A stretch of 22,408 nt of DNA. Origin: Vulcanimicrobiota bacterium (GTDB lineage Bacteria > Vulcanimicrobiota > Xenobia > Xenobiales > JADMJV01). The notes below the pieces were generated by a model. That model was not told the DNA's origin and searched no databases. It saw nothing but the letters and a program-made list of their open reading frames with translations. Within the stretch, counting starts at the first letter, position 1; each line of letters begins with the position of its first letter. The position numbers and the translations under genes were made by a program. Below, one piece after another: positions 14,776-22,408 of the stretch. Location of the stretch: contig JAHBVR010000035.1 of the NCBI GenBank assembly GCA_019637395.1, forward strand, positions 1 to 22,408, written 5' to 3'.

Positions 14776-16551
14776 TCAGTTATCGTCACTGCAGCGCAAC
14801 CGGCGCAGTGCGGCCAACTGCTCGGGTTCCAGGTAGTGCAGACCGACCTGGTAAGAAGCGTTGGTCCAACCGAAGCCTTCCACACTGACATAGTCAAAAT
14901 CGGCGCCCACATTCGTATATTCAGCCTTCACCTCGTGCGAGCAGCGCACCACATCAAATTTTTCGGGCACCACTCCGTTAAAATCCATGGCGTTCTGCGT
15001 CATCATGCGCAGCCAGCGGTAGGCCAGCCGGCTGGCCTCTTCACTGTAGCCGTAGCTCTCCAGACCCTTCCACACCAGCATCTGGTGGGGAGCCCAGCCA
15101 TAGGGATAATCCCACTGGCGGGCCGTCCTCCTCGGGCCCAGCTGGCCGCGCGATTCCAAAGTGCCACCGGCCAACCCCCCTTCTTCCTCCAGGTGGGGCA
15201 GAAGCCACTTGACCAGTTCGCCGGCCTGCTTGGGGCTGGCCGCCCCGGCCCAGAGGGGAAACAGATTGGTGCAACTCTCGAAACCCGTCCGCCTGGCGGT
15301 TTTCCAATTGTAGTCAAAATATTGGCCAGCCTGCTTATCCCAGCAAAGTTCATCCAGCAGGCCTTTGCGCCGGCGCGCGCGCCGGCGCCATTCATCGGCC
15401 TGCTCCCGGTCCAGTTCGACCATGTCCAGCTCGTAGCGATAGAGCAGCGAATTCAGGTCGACCGGACACAATTGAGTGGAAATGCCCTCCAGACGATAGC
15501 TGGTGTCGTGACCGGATTCGCGCACCGAGCGGTCTTCGCAAAAATATTCATCCAGTTCCGGAGGCACGATGCGCCGGGCTTCATATTCGCGGCGAAACTC
15601 TTCCAGCGAAAGACCGTGGCGGTCGGCGTAGGGCGCCATGATCTGCCCGTAATGGCGCATCAGCGTCTCCGGCGGCATGCCGAAACCGGAGCAAAAATAG
15701 CGGGACAATCCGCAGTCCATCAAGCGTGTGGGGCCCATCCACACCTCGGTGTATTCCTGGCGGGCCGCCCTCACCACCCGCTCCAGCAGCCGCCCCGAAA
15801 CCTCCAGAGCGCGCGCCAGGGAAGTCAGGAAAGGCGGTTGCGATCGGGTCAAATAATAAGTCCGATTGGCGTTGAGAATGGCTCCATAGTGCTCGATCTG
15901 ATACAGAAAATGCTCGAGAATAGCCTCGGCCAACTCGACCCGTCCATCCTCCAACAAGCCCAAGGCGATGAAATAGCTGTCCCAGCCGTACATCTCATTG
16001 AAACGCCCGCCCGGCACCACATAAGGCAAAGGTTGGCCGTCCCGCATGGCCAGGGTGAGCAATCCCGGCCGGTCGTTCAAACCGACCACATATTCGGGGG
16101 TGATCGGATCGGGCAGCACGATCAGCTCGCAACCGCCCAGTTTGCGGTAATAGTCGAGAGCGGCCGGATCCGTGGCCGGCACGTAAAGTCTGAGAACGCC
16201 GTCCGACTTGGGATCGCGCAGCACCCTTTCCAGGCCGCGCCCGTCCAGCCGGCGCGTCAGGCCATTCCAGCAGCGCGAGCGAATCGCCGTGGAAAGCCGG
16301 TCAACCGGATTCTCACGCAGCTTATCCGCCTCAAGTTGGAGCGCATCTCGGCCCGCTCGGCGCGCCAGGGCCAACTCTTGCAGCAGGTTGGCCAACTGAT
16401 AGGTCCCCTGCACCAGCAACGGCTCCCCTTCCGCGCAGTCCGCCTCAAAGCGCTTGGGACCCCGATCGCGCACGGTAATGCAGCGGTCTCCGTCGGTATC
16501 CTCTTGGGCCAACAATCGCTCCATCGTCTCGGCCACCGGAATTTTGTGCAT
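14776..16551 (-). CDS. GH37 alpha,alpha-trehalase of fungal neutral-trehalase type
   Basis: A 591-residue trehalase that hydrolyses trehalose to two glucose. Both GH37 signatures are present: PGGRFNEMYGWDSY (180-193) and QWDYPYGWAP (479-488). The probable catalytic acid is Asp349 in 'RESGHDTSYR' and the base Glu530 in 'PEKFDV'. Residues 16-33 hold DTDGDRCITVRD-x-GPK, an EF-hand-like loop with D18, D20, D22 and D29, which matches the Ca2+-binding segment of fungal neutral trehalase (Nth1: DTDG..ITI.D.GPK). The following 'GTYQLANLLQELALA', 'ENPVDRLS' and 'ITPEYVVGLN' also read as Nth1, not as E. coli TreA/TreF. The Nth1 regulatory N-terminus (phosphosites and 14-3-3 binding) is absent, and there is no signal peptide, so it is cytosolic. 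It is divergent from malZ across 38 bp. Confidence 0.95.
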   Translation of the reverse strand: MHKIPVAETMERLLAQEDTDGDRCITVRDRGPKRFEADCAEGEPLLVQGTYQLANLLQELALARRAGRDALQLEADKLRENPVDRLSTAIRSRCWNGLTRRLDGRGLERVLRDPKSDGVLRLYVPATDPAALDYYRKLGGCELIVLPDPITPEYVVGLNDRPGLLTLAMRDGQPLPYVVPGGRFNEMYGWDSYFIALGLLEDGRVELAEAILEHFLYQIEHYGAILNANRTYYLTRSQPPFLTSLARALEVSGRLLERVVRAARQEYTEVWMGPTRLMDCGLSRYFCSGFGMPPETLMRHYGQIMAPYADRHGLSLEEFRREYEARRIVPPELDEYFCEDRSVRESGHDTSYRLEGISTQLCPVDLNSLLYRYELDMVELDREQADEWRRRARRRKGLLDELCWDKQAGQYFDYNWKTARRTGFESCTNLFPLWAGAASPKQAGELVKWLLPHLEEEGGLAGGTLESRGQLGPRRTARQWDYPYGWAPHQMLVWKGLESYGYSEEASRLAYRWLRMMTQNAMDFNGVVPEKFDVVRCSHEVKAEYTNVGADFDYVSVEGFGWTNASYQVGLHYLEPEQLAALRRLRCSDDN

Positions 16552-16573
16552 ATGAACTCACTTACTTTGACAG

Positions 16574-16585
16574 AGGAGCGCTCCT
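16574..16585. promoter_or_regulatory. 12-bp palindrome over the malZ ribosome-binding site
   Basis: AGGAGCGCTCCT is a perfect palindrome in the 38-bp gap between the divergent trehalase (start 16551) and malZ (start 16590). Its AGGAG half is the malZ Shine-Dalgarno, 11 bases before the ATG. It may be an operator shared by both genes or a hairpin that hides the ribosome site. Confidence 0.4.
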
Positions 16586-16589
16586 GCTT

Positions 16590-18434
16590 ATGAACTGGAA
16601 AGAGGCCGTCTTCCACAATCCCTCAGGCATCTACCTGGAAGGAACGCCCAAAGGCCTGGGTTCCACTGTGCGCCTGCGCCTGCGCTGCTCGCAGGAGGCG
16701 CCCATCACGGGAGCTTACCTGCGTTGCGCCCCGGACGGGGAACAGGAAATGCACACGGGCTATGCCATCGAACCCAGGGCGGGCTGGAACTGCCGCTGGT
16801 GGGAGGTGGCCCTGCCCCTGCGCGAACGCCGGCTGCACTATCGTTTTTACCTGTCCACCCACGAAGGCGGCTACTGGCTGACCGCCTCCGGATTGGTACG
16901 CTACGTGCCCACCGATCACACCGATTTTGTGCTGCTGGCCGATCAGCATGACAAGCATTGGCTGGATCAATCGGTGTTCTATCAGATCTTCCCCGACCGT
17001 TTCTGCGACGGCGATGCCGCCAGCAATGTGCGTGACGGCGAATACAAACTCTCAGGCAAACCGGTGGTGGCCCGCCGCTGGGGAGAACTGCCCAACGTTC
17101 ACCAGGGCGGACGCGAATTCTACGGCGGCGACCTGCAGGGTATCACCCAAAAGCTGAACTACCTGCACGAGCTGCTGGGCGTCAATGGGCTTTATCTAAA
17201 TCCCATCGGCACCGCTCCCAGCAGCCATAAATACGATGTGGCCAGCTACAGCCAGGTCGACCCCCACTTCGGCGGTGACGCCGCCTTCTTTGAAATGAAG
17301 CGCGCCATGGAAGAGCGCGGCATGCGCCTGATTCTGGACATCGTGCCCAATCATTGCGGCGAAGAGCATCCCTGGTTCCGCCAGGCCCAACAAAACCCCC
17401 ACGCGGAAACGGCGGAGTTCTTTACCTTCCACGACCATCCAAACGGTTACGAGGCCTGGCTGGGTATCCATTCCCTGCCCAAGCTCAACTATTCCAGCCT
17501 CAAACTACGAGAGCTCATGTATGCCGGAGCCGACTCGATTATGCGCACCTGGCTGCGTCCGCCCTGGAACATCGACGGTTGGCGCATCGACGTGGCCAAC
17601 ATGCTGGCCCGCGGCGGAGCCGTGCAAATGGGACACAAAATCCTGCGCGGCATGCGCCGCGCCGTCAAAGAGGAAAAGCCCGACGCCTACCTGTTGGGCG
17701 AAAACTTCTTTGACGCCAGCGCCTACCTGCAGGGCGATCAACTGGACGCCACCATGAACTATCGCGGTTTCATGATGCCCCTCTACCACTGGCTCACCGG
17801 CCATGACTACAACGCCGTCTTCGAACGCCAGTGGGCCGATCGCTATCCCCTCAGTGGAGCCGATCTGGAAGCCCAGTGGCGCTACTGGCGGGCCACCGTG
17901 CCCTGGGCCATTACCCGCCAGCAGTTCAACCTGCTCGACAGCCACGATACCCCGCGCCTGCTCAACCTGGTCGGCGGCGATAGGGCCAAAGCCGCGGTGG
18001 CCCGCCTGATTCTCTTCACTTATCCGGGGGTTCCTTGCATCTACTACGGGGATGAGCAATATCTACCGGGGGGGCGCGATCCGGACAACCGGCGCACCAT
18101 GAACTGGGATGAATCCGCCTGGGATCACAGCCTGCTCCACGAATGGAGCCAGTTGATCCGGCTGCGCCAGAATTCCGAGGCGCTGGGACGCGGCTCCATT
18201 CAGACTCTGCATCACCAGGGTGACACTCTGGCCTTTCTGCGCGAAACCCGCGACCAGCGCTGCCTGGTGGTGGCTCGCCGCGCCTCCGACGCCTGCCGGG
18301 CCATTCCCACCTGGCCGGCGGCCGTGCCCGACGGCACTCGCTTCCGCGAATTCTTCAGCGGAGCCGAGGCCGTCACCCAGAGCGGCCATCTGCCCATTCC
18401 CGAGGCGCTCACCCAGGTCTGGCAGCAATTATAA
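16590..18434 (+). CDS. malZ: GH13 maltodextrin glucosidase
   Basis: A 614-residue GH13 enzyme that follows E. coli MalZ (605 residues) closely. An N-terminal beta-sandwich (1-~125) precedes 'DQSVFYQIFPDRF' (126-138). 'FYGGDLQGI', 'LYLNPIGTAPSSHKYDV' and 'ILDIVPNHCG' (region I) then come in order. The catalytic nucleophile is Asp334 in 'DGWRIDVANM', the acid/base Glu371 in 'LLGENFFD', and the stabiliser Asp453 in 'LLDSHDTPR'. 'PGVPCIYYGDE' precedes a C-terminal beta domain. It has no signal peptide, so it acts in the cytosol, releasing glucose from maltodextrins. The start has AGGAG upstream. Divergence from a trehalase suggests a joint role in intracellular alpha-glucoside use. Its TAA sits against the TAA of the convergent small gene. 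Confidence 0.93.
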   Translation: MNWKEAVFHNPSGIYLEGTPKGLGSTVRLRLRCSQEAPITGAYLRCAPDGEQEMHTGYAIEPRAGWNCRWWEVALPLRERRLHYRFYLSTHEGGYWLTASGLVRYVPTDHTDFVLLADQHDKHWLDQSVFYQIFPDRFCDGDAASNVRDGEYKLSGKPVVARRWGELPNVHQGGREFYGGDLQGITQKLNYLHELLGVNGLYLNPIGTAPSSHKYDVASYSQVDPHFGGDAAFFEMKRAMEERGMRLILDIVPNHCGEEHPWFRQAQQNPHAETAEFFTFHDHPNGYEAWLGIHSLPKLNYSSLKLRELMYAGADSIMRTWLRPPWNIDGWRIDVANMLARGGAVQMGHKILRGMRRAVKEEKPDAYLLGENFFDASAYLQGDQLDATMNYRGFMMPLYHWLTGHDYNAVFERQWADRYPLSGADLEAQWRYWRATVPWAITRQQFNLLDSHDTPRLLNLVGGDRAKAAVARLILFTYPGVPCIYYGDEQYLPGGRDPDNRRTMNWDESAWDHSLLHEWSQLIRLRQNSEALGRGSIQTLHHQGDTLAFLRETRDQRCLVVARRASDACRAIPTWPAAVPDGTRFREFFSGAEAVTQSGHLPIPEALTQVWQQL

Positions 18435-18611
18435 GTCTTCGGGCAGGCTGTTGGTCACCGCCGGCGCGCTACGCGGGGTGGCCGGCAGGCTGTCGAAGGG
18501 CTTGGGAATGAGTCCGGAACTCTCATCCCGAGACTCACGCTCTCCTTGCCAGGATTCTTTGTCTTTATCGCTGAGCCAGGCGGGCTCATCGGTGTGTTTG
18601 TTGTGCATCAT
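18429..18611 (-). CDS. Small acidic/polar 60-residue protein, unknown function
   Basis: The frame is open further upstream, but a perfect AGGAGG five bases before ATG (18611) fixes the start. The product is 60 residues, rich in Asp, Glu, Lys and Ser (KHTDEPAWLSDKDKESWQGE), with a proline-rich tail, no cysteine, no hydrophobic segment and probably little fixed structure. I recognise no family. It starts 83 bp after the stop of the transglutaminase-like gene, so it may be the last gene of that operon. It overlaps the 3' end of malZ by six bases; the two stop codons sit in TTATAA (18429-18434). The strong ribosome site is the main evidence that it is real. Confidence 0.6.
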   Translation of the reverse strand: MMHNKHTDEPAWLSDKDKESWQGERESRDESSGLIPKPFDSLPATPRSAPAVTNSLPEDL

Positions 18612-18694
18612 CTTCGCCTCCTGACCCCATTCTGACAAAACCGCGGGGGCGGCGTAAGGTTGCGGATCATTGGCTCTCGGGATCGCGGTCACCC

Positions 18695-20284
18695 TCAACG
18701 CACCTCGTAAGTGAGGATGCCTTTGCCAGTCTCACCGGAAAAAACGGCAAACACTTTCGTCTCTCCCACCGGCAAATCCGTGTCGCCCACAAAACGATCT
18801 CCGTCTCTGGTCAACTCGTTGTCCCAATCGTTGACAAAGACTTTTTGGGCGCCCGCCAATTCCAGTTCAAAATGCTGCTTGCCGGCTTTCAAAAAACCTG
18901 TGGAAGGACTGAACACGTGCCCGCTATGTTCTTGGAATGGCTTGTAGACGTCCGGATAACCTTCGGGCTGGCCGCTGCGGGCATCGACCGTATACTCCAA
19001 GACTTCCGTTCCGTGATCCTGGCCCGGGCCAAAGGCGAAAATCAACAACCGATATTTTCCCGCTCGCGGCGGAGCGGCGTTCACTACGATACGCTCTCCA
19101 TCGCGATCGATCAGAGTGCTTCGCTGGACCTCTCGCCCATCCAGAGACTCCAGTCTGGCCGACAGGTAGAGCCCCTCCGGAGCATGAAAATCCAGGTCCG
19201 CCCGGGGATTTGCTTCCAACTGACCTTGTAGTTTGTCCACCCGCAATCCCAACTGAAAGAATTCCGGCATACGCTTGGGACGCTTCAAAAACTCCGAGCG
19301 ACTGATGGGCGGCAGCGTCAATTGCCAGTTCGACTCGGTGGGAAAATGAGTGACCAGCATCTGTTCGGCTGGCGGCAGAAAATAAAACGGCTTGAAGCGC
19401 TTATGAAATTTGTGGTCGTCCCCTACGTCCCCGGCTCCCCAGGTGGCATCGAGCAAGCGCCAGCCACCGGGCAATTTCACCGCATTCCAAGCGTGGTTTT
19501 CCTTCTCGTCCTGATCAGAAACCATTCCGTTGGCGAATCCGGGCACGATCTCCGTCTTCAAACCGGCGGCCTTCCCCAATTCGTCCACCAGAGTAGCATA
19601 GCCATCGCAGATTGCAGTGCGGCTCCGCAGCGTCTGGGCACCATCATGATGCTCCCATTTTCCCGAAAAGAACATCTCGGTATCGTAACTGATCCGATCA
19701 GCCACCCAGCGGTAAATGGCCCGAATCTTTTCCTCGTCGTTGCGGGCCGGGGCCACCAGGTAATGGGCCAGCGAGGCAACGTCTTTCTCGACCTCTGGAG
19801 GGGCCTTGAGCGCATGCTCATCGATCGACACATATTTCCTGTCGACTTCGCCGCTGTCGACAAACTGAGGGACGGGAGTTTCGGCCGGCTCGGGAGTCTC
19901 GGTCCGTTGGGGCGTAGCGGTAACGACGGGAGTGGGCGTCGCCACCGGACGGGGCAGGGAAGTCGCCACCGGCGTGGGACTCGGGAGCACGACCGGAGCC
20001 GGTCTTCCCGAGGCCCAATAGACTAACCCGGCGGCTAAGAGCAGGTTGAAGAGAACAAAATAGCGGCGAAACCAGACCCGCTTGCGCTTCATCTTGCGAC
20101 TGAGCCAGAGAGGTGGCAGGATTATTCCCAAGATGCCCAGGCCAATCGAAAGATTGCGGGCGTGCTCCGCTTCCAGCCAGCCCTGAGCCAGCGGAAACAA
20201 AAACGAAAAAGTGCCCCAGCCGTTGAAAGCCAGTATTCCCACCAGACCCATCCAGGGCAGGAAGCGCACGCCAGAAGAATTCAC
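18695..20284 (-). CDS. Membrane-anchored KY-type transglutaminase-like protein
   Basis: A 529-residue protein. Three hydrophobic segments (about 10-30, 45-62, 74-92) anchor it, followed by a Pro/Thr/Val/Ser-rich linker (95-140) typical of exported stalks. The transglutaminase-like core has Cys226 in 'RTAICDGYATL', His264 in 'ENHAWNAVKL' and Asp279 in 'WRLLDATWGAG', a complete catalytic triad. 'YFLPPAEQMLVTHFPTES' then 'WQLTLPPIS..EF' is the pattern of the kyphoscoliosis-peptidase (KY) branch. The remaining ~190 residues look like two beta-rich repeats. KY-type proteins cleave or scaffold proteins; bacterial members are uncharacterised. The core is probably extracytoplasmic if the third segment points outward. 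It overlaps the DUF72 gene by 4 nt (ATGA). Confidence 0.85.
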   Translation of the reverse strand: MNSSGVRFLPWMGLVGILAFNGWGTFSFLFPLAQGWLEAEHARNLSIGLGILGIILPPLWLSRKMKRKRVWFRRYFVLFNLLLAAGLVYWASGRPAPVVLPSPTPVATSLPRPVATPTPVVTATPQRTETPEPAETPVPQFVDSGEVDRKYVSIDEHALKAPPEVEKDVASLAHYLVAPARNDEEKIRAIYRWVADRISYDTEMFFSGKWEHHDGAQTLRSRTAICDGYATLVDELGKAAGLKTEIVPGFANGMVSDQDEKENHAWNAVKLPGGWRLLDATWGAGDVGDDHKFHKRFKPFYFLPPAEQMLVTHFPTESNWQLTLPPISRSEFLKRPKRMPEFFQLGLRVDKLQGQLEANPRADLDFHAPEGLYLSARLESLDGREVQRSTLIDRDGERIVVNAAPPRAGKYRLLIFAFGPGQDHGTEVLEYTVDARSGQPEGYPDVYKPFQEHSGHVFSPSTGFLKAGKQHFELELAGAQKVFVNDWDNELTRDGDRFVGDTDLPVGETKVFAVFSGETGKGILTYEVR

Positions 20285-21132
20285 ACCCTCCCGCGAAACC
20301 CCTCCGGAATCTCCGGCACCTCTCCAATTCCCTCCACCCGCTGGCGCAAGCGCAAAGCGTCATAGGGTGCATGCCCGAGACCGTCATTGTCAAAATAAAC
20401 GTAAACATCCAGGGCGCGCCGCCGCCACTCGTCAATACGGGCCGCCCAACGGTCCAACTCCGCGTCGCTGTAGCGACTGACGTAGAGTTGCTGGGAACCG
20501 TGCAAGCGCACATAAACCCAATCGGTGGTAACCTCCTCGCCCCAGAAAAAACGCCCGGCCGTATCCGCCCATACGAAGGCGACCTGATAGCGGCGCAGCA
20601 AATCATAAAAACGCTCGTCTCCGAAGCTGGGATGACGCACCTCGAAACAATGGCGCAAAGGCAGATCGGCCTCACATTCACAAAGCGGGTCCTGGATACG
20701 CGCATCGTGATGCTCAGCCAACTCGGCCGCCCCCCCGGTCGTGCGCGGCAGGCCGGCCAGAAAAGTCTCCATACGTTCCGGATCGAACCGCAGCACCTCG
20801 GGAATCTGCCACAACCACGGCCCCATCTGCCTCCCCAGCGCCAACACTCCGCTGGCGCAGAAATTGGCCAGGGCCTGCTGATGATGGCGCAACTTCAACT
20901 GATGAGTAATATAGCGGCTGCCTTTCACCGCAAACAGAAAGTCCTGCGGAACCTCACTCCGCCAGCGCCGGAAAATGCTCGGCGACTTCAAACTGTAAAA
21001 AGTGCCGTTTAACTCCAAACTCTGGAAAAACTGCCCACAGTAGCCCAACCAGCGGCGCTGCGCCAACCCCTCCGGGTAAAACGCCCCCTTCCAATGCTGA
21101 TAAACATAACCACTTAACCCGATCCAAACCAT
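20281..21132 (-). CDS. DUF72 (YecE-like) TIM-barrel protein
   Basis: A 283-residue DUF72 protein. 'IGLSGYVYQHWKGAFYPEGL' opens with the family's 'iG.sGw.Y..W...FYP.gl', and 'SLELNGTFYSLKS', 'FLFAVKGSRYITH', 'CFEVRHPSF' and 'YVRLHGSQQLYVSRYSDAEL' follow in order. The last block is the usual 'Y.R.HG....Y...Y...eL'. 'VYVYFDNDGLGHAPYDALRL' closes the domain. The family resembles an endonuclease-IV-type TIM barrel, but no activity is established. It is the first gene of a minus-strand operon with the transglutaminase-like gene, with which it overlaps by 4 nt; the two functions have no known link. Confidence 0.92.
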   Translation of the reverse strand: MVWIGLSGYVYQHWKGAFYPEGLAQRRWLGYCGQFFQSLELNGTFYSLKSPSIFRRWRSEVPQDFLFAVKGSRYITHQLKLRHHQQALANFCASGVLALGRQMGPWLWQIPEVLRFDPERMETFLAGLPRTTGGAAELAEHHDARIQDPLCECEADLPLRHCFEVRHPSFGDERFYDLLRRYQVAFVWADTAGRFFWGEEVTTDWVYVRLHGSQQLYVSRYSDAELDRWAARIDEWRRRALDVYVYFDNDGLGHAPYDALRLRQRVEGIGEVPEIPEGFRGRV

Positions 21133-21233
21133 TCTCCCAGCCTAAGCTACTCGGCGCCTATCGAGCCATACACTCCCGTCCTCAGCCACCCACCCGCAGG
21201 TCTCTCTTTCCCGGCGATTAAGACAACCTTCCG

Positions 21234-22408
21234 ATGATCGTGGTGGAACCTTCCCCAGTCGACGGCGACCAGGAAGCCTTGCAAACGGCGGCCTGGCTCC
21301 GTCGACACGGCCGTCCCGCACGGGTCGGCTCCGAGTTCGAGAGCTGCGAAGAAGTCTGGCCGGACGTCTGGACCAGTCCTCTTGATCCCCGGCTCCAAAA
21401 CCAAAAGCTTTCCTGCCTGGCCGACTTCCTGCTGAAAACCCACGACGTCCTGGGCATCACGGGCACAGCCGGCAAAACCACCACCGCCTGGCTCCTCTCC
21501 CAACTCCTCCCCGACACCGGCAGCCACCGAGCCCGCGCCCAGAATCTGTGGCCAGGACCGAGTCTGTTAGACGCGGACTCCACCATCGTGGCCGAGCTGA
21601 CCTCCTCCCACCTGGCCTTCTGCCACCATTCCCCCCGCATCGCCGCGATTACCAATTTCTGGCCCGACCACCTGGAAATCCACGGCTCGCTGGAAGCCTA
21701 TCGGGAGGCCAAGAGCAACCTCTTCCGCTATCAAAAACCGCAGGACGTGTCCGTCCTCCCCTGGCACGACCCGGAGGCCCAGGATCTGGCCGCGCCTTCT
21801 CCGGCGCAACGTGCCTGGTTCTCCACTGAGCAAGAACCGCCGCCGGCTCTGATCCGGGTCTTTCCACACCAGAGCGGCATTCTGGTCGAGGGGCCCAGCG
21901 GCCGGCGCCAGCTCGACACCAGACCTGACCCCGCCTTGCTCTGCGCTCTGGCCATGGCCGAAGCCTCCGGTCTGCCCTGGGAAATTCCCGACCACTTCGA
22001 ATACCCGCCCCACCGGGCCGCCCGCCACGGCCGGCTTATCGACGACACTCTGGCGGCCACCCCGCGCAAGGCCGGCTACCACCTCAAACCCGGAACCCAC
22101 CTGGTGGCCGGCGGCCTGCTCGAAATCGCCGGCCAACCGGTCCACGCCAGCCCCCCGGAGCAAGCAGCCCTCGAGCACTGGCTGGAGGCCATTCGGAAGA
22201 ACTGCACCCGCATCGACCTCTTCGGCCCGGCCGGCCAATGGCTGCACAAGCAACTCGCCGGCTCCCATCTCCACCATAGCCTGGAAACGGCCGTCCAGGC
22301 CGCCCTGCAAACTTCCACCGGGCCGGTGCTCGTCTCCCCCGGTTTCCCCATGCCTCAAGAAGACCGGCTCAAGCTCGTCTGCCTTTCCACCAAACCCTCC
22401 AAGCGACT
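21234..22408 (+). CDS. MurD-like Mur ligase, 3'-truncated by the window edge
   Basis: An open frame of 391 codons runs off the right edge. GTAGKTT at 77-83 is the Mur-ligase P-loop, 'VAELTSSHLAF' matches the MurD 'lELSSfql' block with its metal Glu, and 'ITNFWPDHLEIHGSLEAY..AKSNLF' holds the conserved DH..H and the Lys that is carbamylated in MurD. 'LVAGGLL' marks the C-terminal domain. MurD adds D-Glu to UDP-MurNAc-L-Ala in wall synthesis. Oddities: the region before the P-loop is ~35 residues shorter than in E. coli MurD, its Rossmann glycine loop is not recognisable, and the C-terminal 'SPA.AS.D' block is replaced by SPGFPMPQ. It may be a divergent MurD or a paralogue with another substrate. 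There is no ribosome site; a stop at 21219-21221 bounds the frame. No peptidoglycan genes are visible on this side. Confidence 0.85.
   Translation, partial: MIVVEPSPVDGDQEALQTAAWLRRHGRPARVGSEFESCEEVWPDVWTSPLDPRLQNQKLSCLADFLLKTHDVLGITGTAGKTTTAWLLSQLLPDTGSHRARAQNLWPGPSLLDADSTIVAELTSSHLAFCHHSPRIAAITNFWPDHLEIHGSLEAYREAKSNLFRYQKPQDVSVLPWHDPEAQDLAAPSPAQRAWFSTEQEPPPALIRVFPHQSGILVEGPSGRRQLDTRPDPALLCALAMAEASGLPWEIPDHFEYPPHRAARHGRLIDDTLAATPRKAGYHLKPGTHLVAGGLLEIAGQPVHASPPEQAALEHWLEAIRKNCTRIDLFGPAGQWLHKQLAGSHLHHSLETAVQAALQTSTGPVLVSPGFPMPQEDRLKLVCLSTKPSKR

Noticed and set aside
16567-16572. TTGACA in the trehalase/malZ gap as a -35 box.
   Set aside because: A matching -10 would fall on or beyond the malZ start codon, so it cannot serve malZ as annotated.
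14770-16593. A 607-codon open frame on the plus strand, opposite the trehalase gene.
   Set aside because: It mirrors the trehalase codons almost exactly, has no family resemblance and no ribosome site. Long antisense frames are expected opposite GC-rich genes.

Overview
The window is 22.4 kb of dense, GC-rich (roughly 60% by eye) bacterial chromosome. I count 24 protein-coding genes I would defend, one decayed small gene, no RNA genes, no insertion sequence and no CRISPR array. Both ends cut through a gene. The host cannot be named from this sequence alone. Short C11 (clostripain-type) peptidases, glycine-zipper proteins and KY-type transglutaminases fit a deep-branching soil or wetland phylum (Eremiobacterota/Xenobia-like or Armatimonadota-like), but that is a low-confidence inference.

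Left part (1-4000): the tail of an XRE-type helix-turn-helix protein runs head-on into an ImmA/IrrE-like metallopeptidase gene with a 43-nt 3' overlap. The peptidase promoter carries two abutting perfect inverted repeats. Next come a decayed small lipoprotein-like gene and an accessory-looking cluster: a SLOG/LOG-type Rossmann protein followed on the same strand by a glycine-zipper membrane protein, with a divergent, membrane-anchored, caspase-fold C11 peptidase. This trio is my best candidate for an undescribed system.

Middle (3949-9938): a textbook promoter that appears to start transcription at the A of the start codon drives a tightly coupled ArsR regulator - SRPBCC protein - short UvrA (UvrA2/DrrC type) operon. 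It reads toward a TylM1/DesVI-like amino-sugar N-methyltransferase and looks like a small-molecule or DNA-damage resistance unit. A protein-L-isoaspartate methyltransferase and an M29 aminopeptidase follow, both fitting protein repair or turnover.

Region 9939-12357: a nested hairpin, a BON-domain gene, then a minus-strand run GalU-like nucleotidyltransferase > dodecin (overlapping by 14 nt) > M50 site-2 protease > VOC protein.

Region 12358-18611 is mostly carbohydrate-related: an MBL-fold hydrolase, an SDR dehydrogenase translationally coupled to an SMP-30 lactonase (a plausible sugar-oxidation pair), a GH37 trehalase of fungal neutral-trehalase type that retains the Ca2+-binding loop, and a divergent MalZ-type maltodextrin glucosidase. 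The last two share a 38-bp intergenic gap with a 12-bp palindrome, suggesting joint control of trehalose and maltodextrin breakdown to glucose.

Right end (18429-22408): a small unknown protein, a KY-type transglutaminase-like membrane protein coupled to a DUF72 protein, and a divergent MurD-like ligase that runs off the window.
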